From NCBI RefSeq assembly GCF_050948175.1, contig NC_135197.1, positions 8,636,501 to 8,700,500 of the forward strand: a stretch of 64,000 nucleotides of DNA. Direction: 5' to 3'. Source of the DNA: Xylocopa sonorina (lineage: Eukaryota > Arthropoda > Insecta > Hymenoptera > Apidae). Every line of letters begins with the position of its first letter. The stretch's first letter is position 1. Under the pieces are notes generated by a model. The model saw nothing but the letters and a program-made list of their open reading frames with translations. It searched no databases and was not told the origin of the DNA. Positions 52,501 to 61,000 of this stretch are shown here, piece by piece. The position numbers and the translations under genes are program-made.

Positions 52501-55010
52501 TCGCCGCGTGACCGGAACACAGACACCTTCCGCCGATGTTAATCTCTTTAATCGAGTAAAAAGCTCGCCTTTTATCCGCGATCGCCTCGCCGTTACGTCG
52601 AAGACCCTGCAATCGAAGCCGTACGTATCTGGCCTGGGTGAATTCCTGAAGGGTCGTGCTGTGATTCAGGGCACCAGGTCTACCGTTCACCAGGTGAGTA
52701 TGGATCTGTACAAACAGGCGATCGTGCGCCACAAATTATCCTCACGTAATGTACTCTATAAATAAATAAAAAAGTCAACAATTTCCAATTATACGTCGAG
52801 ACACTGTGAAAATTGTTAAAATTTCCATTCTTCGACAGGAACAAGGAAGAAAGAGAGATGTCCGCTTAAGTGATTCTAGTTTGAGGAACGAATCGACGTA
52901 AACTGGCTGCACGAACGACACCAATGATCGATAATAAGAAATACAAACGTTCGGTTACGGCGTTGAATCGAGGAGAGCGTTTAAATCGATGAAATAAATC
53001 ATTCGCGAATGGTGCCGCGCGTTAAGACGAAAACGAGTCCTATAAATGGCATTCCGCGGCTCCTAATATGGGACAATTACACGGGTTTCGGAATATAGAC
53101 GCGCCTACACTTTCCTATCATTTTTTCACCTAATTACATGGTTTAATGCATGACCTGTCATACGGTAAGTAATAAACATAAAATTGTTCGAGCCTACACG
53201 ATGTTGAACTCTTAAAGCATTACACTTGGAATCGTAGGAATTCGAGTAGAAAAACGAAACAGTTATCTTTATTTAGGAATCTATCTGTTCAAAGAACGAT
53301 CTACAAAAACCAATCTCCTTAGAAAGTTCTCCGCTATTTACCCTTTTCAGCAAGTAATACACGCGGTACATAAATCCGGATAATCAAATAGGAATAATCA
53401 CCAAAAAAAAAAGATGAATATTAGAGTTCAATTGTTTCCAAAACAACCTATGAAGTAATGCACTCAAAATAAAAATATTTTACGAGAAGAATCGCCTCAG
53501 GATTCAATCATTGTTCCGCGTTTCGGAACGAGCAGAGATTCCGGCGAGAACGTGACCGTTGTTCCACCCATGAGGTGCACAGAGCGCGTACGACGATTCC
53601 CATTTCTTCGGTTTCCGATTTTTTCCCGGGTACGATCGGTAGCCGCGTACAGAAGCGTAAAACTGGCAAACCCCCCATAGGAGGTGCGTACGTGATAGCC
53701 CCATATAAGGTGTGCCTGCGCCATACATGGCCGGAATGTAGGGATCGCCGTTTTTGTATCATCGATTCGCTCTCCCTTTCCCTCTCGATCTAGAGCCGAT
53801 CTCGCTGTCCTGTTCCTTTTCTCATCCACCTTCCAGTTTGCACAAAACCGAGCCCGCGCTCGCGCCGCCTCGTGCACGGCCGCAAGCTCTAATTATCCGT
53901 TGCTCTTCCGAGAAATCGGCTAATTCGTCCCTCGTCCTCGAGAGCCTTGTAGTTTTGCGACAAAGAGATTGGGCCGGTGCGATTTTCTTCGAGGATGAAC
54001 GTCTCGAGATATTGTCTCGCGAATAGAAGACGAATTATTGAGAATAAGAAACGGATAGCTGTGCGTTTTGGGGATCGTCGAGGTACAGACGAGTACACGA
54101 TACAGTGGAAGCTGGTTGCACCAAGAATTTCAGTGGAATCTTTAATCTGGATAATGTACCGAGTAACGCTCGACATAATTGCTGAAATTACTCTATAAGT
54201 TAAAGTGGATCTCCGATCGAGAAAATCTTCGAGAAGGGAAAAAAGAAGCCCGCAGGTTCAGCGGAAATGCCTTGGAAGAGTTGTTTCCGTCTAGCGTGCA
54301 GTCGAGCGCGTACAGCGGGCAAAAGCGTCGGTCGACTAATCATCCAATCATGTAATTACACCAACGACTGTACGGGATGGACGATAATTAATGATCTCGT
54401 TCTCGATCGCTACCGCATCAACGCGGAAATAACAGACGATTTCGCGCGCCGGGTTTTCGCGTGGAACGCGAATAATAACACACCTTTGCTTCTTAACGGG
54501 AGTGAGCAACGACTCGACGATCATCTGGGCGGTGGTCCGATAGTTACACTTGTTTTCTGTTTGATTGATTCTGGTTGGTCGAGATTCCTTTCAATTTTAC
54601 GCATTGGAGAATGCCTTCGTTTGGACGTGCGCTATCATGTTCAAACATTATCGGAATTTATACGAATACCCTGCATCAAATGCTCTAAAACGCCTCTCGA
54701 AGGAGAACGAATAACGAACCCTGAATTATAGTTGCACGTATGCCTAAAAGTATGTAACACGTTGTACCTCTCCGTTTTCCATGGGTGTCTGCCTGGAGTA
54801 GAGGCTGGTGCATATGACATCGTCGTCACCCATATAAACGGGTTTTCCGGTAACAGGCGGCACGGAATATCGCGTCCAACACTCTTCGTCGCTTGGTGCA
54901 TAATACTGCCATGGTTGGAAATTTTCACCATCGATAGATCGTTCCAAGATCCAGGCAGCTGGCCTCGGTGAATTCGCTGCCTTCACTATCACGTACTCTA
55001 TTTGGTACAC
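43265..55010 (-). CDS. wb: Laminin subunit alpha, wing blister (alpha-1/2) type; partial, 11 internal exons
   Basis: This is the alpha chain of a heterotrimeric basement-membrane laminin, secreted and used in cell-matrix adhesion. Exons in transcript order: 55010-54768, 52705-52475, 48211-47975, 47319-47158, 46706-46410, 45857-45597, 45333-45086, 45019-44785, 44464-44238, 44120-43933, 43546-43265. All have GT donors and AG acceptors, and phases agree at each junction (0 for the first six, then 2, 0, 2, 1, with phase 1 leaving the last exon). Domains are LN second half, LE1-4, an LE split by an L4 domain, then about five LE repeats. The short LE run before L4 and the RGD inside L4 match Drosophila wing blister and exclude the LanA layout. 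The start, signal peptide, first half of LN, later LE/L4b, coiled coil and LG domains are absent from the window, so the entry is open at both ends. Family call is firm; orthology to wb is an inference from layout and RGD. Confidence 0.93.
43933..44120 (-). CDS. wb: wb exon: LE end and an LE with a shortened first loop
   Basis: There are 188 bases, phase 2 in and phase 1 out, acceptor TTCCTCCAAG, donor C|GTGAGT. The peptide runs CDVGYFGNP, CEPCLCGGGPCDQETGRC, then CDKCKPVHYGNPLEQNC. The first loop of the second LE is reduced to GGGP, where related chains have roughly ten more residues. Confidence 0.92.
44238..44464 (-). CDS. wb: wb exon: LE repeat end and the long LE with SNNFSP
   Basis: There are 227 bases, phase 0 in and phase 2 out. 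The acceptor is TTTCGAAG, with a weak pyrimidine tract, and the donor is AG|GTAAGC. The peptide runs CEHNTVGPKCDRCAPGFYG, then CACPLLIESNNFSPNC and YTGDHCES. The SNNFSP loop is diagnostic of the LE just downstream of L4 in laminin alpha chains. Confidence 0.93.
44785..45019 (-). CDS. wb: wb exon: L4 end, split LE second half, next LE start
   Basis: There are 235 bases, phase 2 in and phase 0 out, acceptor GCGTTTCAG, donor ACT|GTGAGT. The last L4 strand (LLSVVLST) is followed by CECPEGYTGLSCENC, the LE half that follows every L4 domain, and then CDCNGHASTCDLVLGEC. A sequon (NGS) lies between them. Confidence 0.93.
45052..45064. repeat. Short (AT)n microsatellite inside a 66-base wb intron
   Basis: An alternating AT run fills part of the shortest laminin intron (45020-45085), between the two exons that close the L4 domain. 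Its only note is its position in so short an intron. Confidence 0.8.
45086..45333 (-). CDS. wb: wb exon: L4 domain, second part
   Basis: There are 248 bases, phase 0 in and phase 2 out, acceptor CCTCGCAG, donor AA|GTACGT. It encodes the C-terminal half of L4, with VVPLRENGWYH and then RVEMMKILADLKHLMIRAQY, the conserved helix-strand end of L4. The following intron is only 66 bases. Confidence 0.93.
45597..45857 (-). CDS. wb: wb exon: L4 domain, first part, with RGD
   Basis: There are 87 codons, phase 0 at both ends, acceptor ATTTCAG, donor GTT|GTAAGT. It encodes L4 hallmarks: DPFWLAP, then GNRLSSYGSNLTYAVSW with an N-glycosylation sequon (NLT), followed by RGD. Drosophila Wing blister is reported to carry an RGD in its L4 domain that is bound by a PS2 integrin; this is literature knowledge recalled, not checked here. 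Confidence 0.94.
45639..45647 (-). other. wb: RGD integrin-binding tripeptide in the L4 domain
   Basis: CGC GGA GAC codes for Arg-Gly-Asp within the peptide VVMRGDISGK, between the YGSNLTYAVSW strand and the NVILV strand of the L4 domain. Its position in L4, rather than in an LE or LG domain, is the feature shared with insect alpha-1,2 laminins. Confidence 0.75.
46410..46706 (-). CDS. wb: wb exon: LE3 end, LE4, and the LE half before the L4 domain
   Basis: There are 99 codons, phase 0 at both ends, acceptor TTTCCAG, donor GTG|GTAAGT. Cysteine spacing gives the close of LE3 (CDCKPGYSGYKCDQC), a full LE4 (CPCDPRG to CDQCKPGHFAL) and the first half of the split LE (GCLSCYCFGVSDRC). The L4 domain is inserted into this split LE, as in alpha-1/2 chains. 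Confidence 0.94.
47158..47319 (-). CDS. wb: wb exon: LE2 end and LE3 start
   Basis: There are 54 codons, phase 0 at both ends, acceptor GTTTCAG, donor AAG|GTAGGC. It carries GINCEVCQVGYYRPNGV, then CLPCDCNVHGSTGYC. The end (HMGK) joins VAGACDCKPG of the next exon and completes LE3. Confidence 0.92.
47975..48211 (-). CDS. wb: wb exon: LE1 end and LE2 start
   Basis: There are 79 codons, phase 0 at both ends, acceptor TTTCTCAG, donor ACA|GTAAGC. It carries CECERHTCGERCEKCCP with the vicinal CC typical of the first LE repeat of alpha chains, then CNCNGHATSC and GGGVCINCT. It joins directly to EHTTGINC of the next exon, reconstituting a standard LE motif. Confidence 0.94.
48212..52474 (-). other. 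wb: wb intron, 4.3 kb
   Basis: This intron lies between the LN-ending exon and the LE1/LE2 exon. The donor is GGG|GTGAGT and the acceptor TTTCTCAG. I see no nested exon or transposon in it. Confidence 0.8.
52475..52705 (-). CDS. wb: wb exon: end of LN domain and start of LE1
   Basis: There are 77 codons, phase 0 at both ends. The acceptor is TTGTACAG before ATC CAT, and the donor is GGG|GTGAGT. It begins with HLVNGRPG, continues with the LN core segment QARYVRLRLQ, then YSIKEINIGGRCLCSGHA, which closes LN and opens the first LE repeat. The loop between LRLQ and YSIKEI looks roughly ten residues shorter than in vertebrate alpha-2 chains (from memory of the family). Confidence 0.93.
52706..54767 (-). 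other. wb: wb intron, 2.1 kb, inside the LN domain
   Basis: This intron splits the LN domain after ENGE. A stretch at about 53500-53880 is open for 70 or more codons in several frames on both strands, with no support for any one frame. Nothing else is notable. Confidence 0.8.
54768..55010 (-). CDS. wb: wb exon: laminin N-terminal (LN) domain, middle part
   Basis: There are 81 codons, phase 0 at both ends. The acceptor is GTGTTCAG before GTG TAC, and the donor is GAG|GTACAA. The peptide has the LN hallmark segments YVIVKAANSPRP and WILERS, then WQYYA, and two cysteines (SDEECW and DDVICTS), ending in ENGE. This segment is nearly invariant among alpha-1/2 chains. The exon that should precede it (the ATCGE and WWQSP part of LN) is not seen up to 64000. 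Confidence 0.93.
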
Positions 55011-58000
55011 CTGAACACAAAACGATTGCGACGTATTAGACTAGATACTATATTTTACATCGAACACACCTTCAATTTTCATCAATTATTTATTATTATT
55101 TCTTTAAGTACTCAGTATATCGCTTACCACGATAGATTGGCAAATTCCTCATCCTAGAATAAAAATACGCAAATTAATTCGAAACGAGCGATACTGTGAC
55201 TATTTAACGAGATGTTTCTCGTCGTTATGGGATCGGCAACGATGTACAGAACGCCCACGATATCTCGAGCTGTTTCATTTCACCGTGCAATAGCGAAAAG
55301 CGCAATAGCAGACAGTGATCCGTAGATACCCTGCAGTTTACCAGAATCCCTGCGGAGCCCAGTGAACTTTCTGCCGTACAATTAATTCTAGCCACGTAGA
55401 AATCATGCGGAATAATTCACATAGCTGGATCGCTCGTAATCCCTCCGACTGTGTCGCGTTTCCCGCCGCGTTAATAAATAACAATGCATGTACAAAGAGA
55501 ACGTAGACATCTCATAAATTCCTTTCAACAAAAAGCTATATACATTGACATCAAAATTTAACCACTAATGAAAACGATTCAGATCAAGTCTACAGATAAA
55601 TTTCGTACATTCAACTATCTCCAAGAGAAATTTCAAGGGATGTAAAATAGAAACTAACAAGCTTTGAAGAAAAAACTCTGAAAATGCTCGAAGAATTAAA
55701 TGTCCCAATCACACTGATCAGACTCAGCTTCCTGAATGTATGCACAGCCACCCACCATCCTCCTGGTTCTTTTAATAATTTGTCCAACCGAAGAGTAACT
55801 CACGAGGACTATCCGATCCCCGTGGAGGACGTCGTGTCACTCTGAACGGACACGCGTCGCCCTGTTCCATCGGGTTAACAAGACAGGAGTCCCTCATTCT
55901 CTAGTCGGGTCTGTCCTCGCCGCTGTCGTCGTCCTCGTCGTGGCGTCGTTACGCGAAGCATTGTGAGAGAGACCCGACCGACGCCCACTTTCGGACCATA
56001 AAGACAGATCGCATACCCGCGATACCAGCGGGGCCTGGCTTCCTTCTAAGGACTTCGCCCAGGACGCTCCTCGATCCGGGCTTCAATTATCCGATCCTCT
56101 TGCCCGTTCGATCGGGCAGCGTATGTAGATACGAGTCTCCCAACTAGTCGAATCATGGAAATTCTCCTCGTTAATATTAAGGCCGAGGGGATCGACTTTG
56201 AATCGGGGGCCTTAACTTCGCGATGGGGGCTTGGGTACGTCACGGTGTGTTTGATGAAAAATCCAGCGAGTAGGTCGAAGATTTCGCTTTGGAACGAAGG
56301 GGTTGAAGAGTGATGTAATTTGCGTTTGTTATCAGTTTTCAGGATAAACTGTAACACTCGATTCTATCATCGTAAGGCTCGATGTGATATATGTAACCCT
56401 GAGGAAACGTGAAGAATACTAAGGGTTGATTCTGACAGCTACATCTTACAGAACATAGTAACACGTTTCGAATTTGGACTTCTACTCTGAACTAAGATAC
56501 TATTGAAGTCATAGAAAGAGAATAAATTCAAGTAACCAAAGATGAAACTGACAACCCTTGAACCGACCTCTATCTGTCAACGTCAAAATCGGTGCACAAA
56601 AAATGGTTCGCGTGGGAAAGAGCGTATCAACCCGAGAGGCCGTCACACCGCGGAACCGTATCCCTTCTGGTCTCTTTGCGAAGCAATCCGGACGCGGCGG
56701 CGGCGTCGTCGTCGTCGATATTTACAGACGCAACGTGAAGCGTCCCGACGCGCTCGCCATCGAGCTTACGTGCCAGGAGGACGAGGCAGAAACGGAGCAG
56801 AGGAGAAGCGCAACACACATACGGTACGGGCGTGCAAACGTTCCGAAGGCTAAATATTTACACTGGCTGCACGTGTTCGTCTGCTTCTTCGACTCGCTAT
56901 CAGCATCGCGTGCCTCGTCATGGGGTAGGTCGTGCCGAAGCCGACAGCGTGCTCCGAGTTCAAGGTTGCCGCTCGCTATGTACCCTACCCGGGGTATATT
57001 GGATCTCCTCCGCTGTCCAATGGCCGTCGACGAGCACCGGGAATGCAAACATAGCCTCTCCGTTGATGTTTCCGTTCAAAACATGCTGACGTTTTCACGT
57101 TGAAACAGCCTGATGTCTCGGGGCTTTATGTGTGACGACGATTGCTATTTTCACTGCTACCAATTTGTTGGTTTCTGTAGAAAAAACGGATTGCTGGGTG
57201 TGCTCGCACTGTTGCACGTGCGAGAAATATGTTTACGTCACGGAGGAATTGTGTATTCCACGGGATTTCAAATGTTTTTTTTTATTAAGAAGAATTCACC
57301 TGAAAGACGTGAGAGAACCGAAGAAAACGTTCCGGTGTAAAGATTCTATCAACCCTGTCTAATCAAATAAATTTTCCTCGCAGAAATGCTGAAGTGCAAT
57401 AAAATGAAACAAAGATGAAATTGCCTATCCGCGAAGTAACAATCTTATTGGCAATAAAAGTAACGAAACAGGTAAATACATCGTAAAATGCACGCTCAGA
57501 GGAACGCGAGGAATTTGTCGAGAACCGACGAGACGCAAGACTTCATGAAGTCATCGAGTAATCACGTTAATTTTCAACGGGTCGTGTGAAAAAAGTGCTT
57601 TCGAACCGGTCTTGTTGGTTCAAGGGCCAGCACGTTTATCTTCGACGGGGTAGCCCCAGTGTAAATAGTAGGCCCTGGATTGGATGACCCTGCAAGAAAA
57701 TACGTCAAAGATCATACTTGACGCACCCCATCCGACACGACCTTCCCATAGCGCGATACATAAGCGTGCAGCCTCCAATCATGCTGCACTTACAGCTTCG
57801 TTGAAACTGCGTGCTCAGATCTTGTCGGATAACGTACAACACAGTTGTCTATTATACTTCCTGCATTCTCTTTGATTTAAAGTTAAATCTGAAAGAAAGA
57901 CGATCGACGCAAAGATCAGAGATTCTCAAGTAAAAAAAGAAAAATATAATAATTCGGCCACGAGGGGATTAAATACACGAGTGAACGCCGCGGCAAGGAT

Positions 58001-61000
58001 GCGACCAAAACGGGAAAGAAGCGCTCGATCGGTTCGAAGAAAATTAAAAGTGACCGCGACCGCAAAAGTCACGCTCGATCTCGCTCCAAGCATCCAAGAA
58101 ACACGATTTTTTTGCCAGCTCGCCGCTGGCAAGAGCGGAGTTCTCGTGGTCCGTAGGAGCGGACACCGAGTCCAGGAGAAGGCTCCCACGATCGGGTCGG
58201 CGACTAGTCGCCTTCGTTCGAGCTCGAACGCATCCACGTAGCCTTGTAAGGATGCGGCCGGCATTAGCATCGGATGACAGAAATGGCTTTATAGTGGAAG
58301 CTCGCAAGATGAAGAAAGTCAATAATGACTGAGGACGATCAGCCTCGGTCTATTGCCGAGAATGCGTGCAGATCGAGCTCGATTACGGTGCGATCCAACA
58401 GATTTTATCGTAGCGACGATTGTTTGTTCGACAGGTGCACGTGCTCGATACATATTGTTCAAGTTATTGGTTCGTGTTATGATCGAATCTTTTGTAACTC
58501 TGATCGATGTATAAATTTCTGCGGATAAAGTTACCATATTTCTGGACATGATTCGACATGCCACGAAATATCTCCGAGGCCATAATTCTTCGCAGCACCC
58601 GTGTCCGCGATACTTTCGAAACACGTTCGAAGATCGGCTGGGCGCGATGTTCGCGTGCAAAAGTAACCGCAATCCAATTACGCCCTCGAATGATACACAA
58701 ATTGCGTTTCGACTCGGTGGCCGGATCTTCTTGGAACAATTTACGTCGCGAGAATTATCCTCGGAATTACCCAACAGAGAGACACCATATGGTGGCTAAT
58801 TAGGTTCACAGAAGTGTTTACAATTAACCATGTCGTGACGATTAATTGCTCCGCGGTAGAGGCGTTTTCAACTGTTCTTCTCGCGTGGGTGGCGATGTGA
58901 CTCAAGAGCGTCGTCGTTCGTGCCTCGAATGCTCCTCATCTATCTTATTTTTTCCCTCGATACAGTCTGTCGTTTCTCTTTCTATTTTTTTCTTGTACAG
59001 AAGAGAAGACAATATTTAGAGCAATGCGTTGCATGACAAGTAAATGGCTCCTCGACTAGCCATAACAAAAACTTTATCGTATTTGCTATTTTCAGTCAAG
59101 CCTGATCTGAATTTCGATTAAAATCGTCTCGTACGTTGAACGTACATCCAATTTTCGAGCGGAACAAAGCACCGTGGATTCTTCGTAAGTCAGCGTGCCC
59201 AAGAATTCTAATAACGACAAGCGTCGCCCTTTCTTCGGCGAAACTCCTCCGACCCTGAGGAACGGGTCTCGACCACGCAAAGAGGAGCACACTTCAAGCC
59301 TTACCGGCTCCGAGAACCGTCTCTCCGGTAAACTTTCTTGCCGCTGCACCTCGGTGCACCCCATTTACGGAGCTTGCGAGATAGCGCACAATGCCAATTT
59401 ATTAGTGGTGCCCCTTAGCCTCGCTTCAACGGGGGTCTTACGGTCTTGCGTCGCGCCCATAAAGGGATGTCTGGCATTATCGTTCGTGAGAAATGTCGGG
59501 ACCGTGCACGGCTATCTCTCATGTCCGTTTCTCCTGACTTTCGAAAATTTCCCATTTTTTCTCCACGCCTTAGCTATATCGTTTAATCCATCAACATCCA
59601 AAACTGCACGCAAATCAAGAGATAGATGTACGATGCGCTGGATACACGGCTGCGAAACACGTATGCGTATCTCAGCGTGTGCTACTTAGCGTAACTAAGT
59701 CTTCATTGAAAATTCAAACGTGCAAAGAAATGCAGAACGCAAAAATGTCCAAAAGAAAGTTTAGACGGTCTCAACGATTCTGGCGCCGGCCTTTATTTAT
59801 TTAGCGCCACGCAAGACGCCAGGAGCGTTAACGCAAGTTCATTACAATATTTAATGAGTGAAATATCTGTCGTGTTCCATTCCATTAGCAATGTCTATAA
59901 TCGCGGAAATTTACATGAATATTCTGCAAATACATATGCGATTTCTATACGTAGACTGATAATTAGTTTGAGCTTTACCAATACGCTCGCGACTTATACT
60001 TCTTCCGCTAGTCTCCAGCAACAAGAACAAGGATTACGATCTCACGCGGACCCTTTGGAAGGCCAGTCGGTTGCAACGCGATAGAAATAAGTAGTAGCAC
60101 CGGTAAACGATTGTAGAACGCTTATTGTTGGCGGCACGCGTGAAACGCTCGCGTGGAGCCGAGCGGACACGCGTATAAAGCAGCGTTTCGCAGCGTGTAC
60201 ATGCCACACGAGCAAAGGTGTCGCTCCCCGTGATTCTATCGCCGATACCAGCGTGACAAGAGATCTGTTTACGATACAACCTTTCTAGCTCTTTTGCCGA
60301 CCCTTGTTTCCCCTCTTCTTCTTCTTCTTCTTTTTCATCTTCATCGTCTTCTTCTTCCACGTCGGACGAGCACGCGAATTGGAGTGTGAGGAACGTTTAT
60401 CGTGAGTGGCGGTACTGCGTTCGAGACTCTTATTCGTATCAAGTCCGAGGCTATTTCAGGGTGTTTCAATTAAAATCGAGCTGGTACGATTTTTCAGGCG
60501 CAACACTCCTTTTACGTTTCAGATTACTCTCGAGTGGAGCTGGTAGCATTTTTTAATCGTAACTCTCGGCTGTTTTTATAATCTTAGTAATGATCTCGTG
60601 GAGTTATTCGCAAGAAAAGGAAGAATCGTGCAAATTTCATTTCACTGACCTCTATAACATTACACAACGAATTCTCAAAGAACATACTGTTCAAGAAAGT
60701 GAAGACTCGATTACAAACGTGACTTCGATATTCGAAGATTCGATATTAAATTTCGCATAAAAATTTGCGGAGATTTCCCAGTCGGGGCAACGCTTTCGCA
60801 ATCTGGCAAATGGTGGGCTAAAAAAATGCAAATTACAATACCGTGGAGAAAGGACGAGTAACAGGGAGTGCGATGCAGCAAACCGCAAGATCTCGTAACC
60901 CTATATTCAACCAGAAATCCTGGTCGCCGTCGAAACTGACGTCTAGTCGACATGAGCCTCATAATCGGATTATGTCGTCTCGCGTTACCTTAAATCCATC

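Noticed and set aside
53497..53877. Overlapping 70-126-codon frames inside a wb intron
   Set aside because: Several frames on both strands are open together, so none stands out; no splice sites or motifs support one.
56558..57103. 181-codon plus-strand frame
   Set aside because: Includes a GGC/GTC simple-repeat stretch, begins at a non-ATG codon and has no recognisable domain.
60034..60360. 108-codon minus-strand frame starting with a Glu/Asp run
   Set aside because: The acidic start comes from the CTT repeat; the rest has no coding character.
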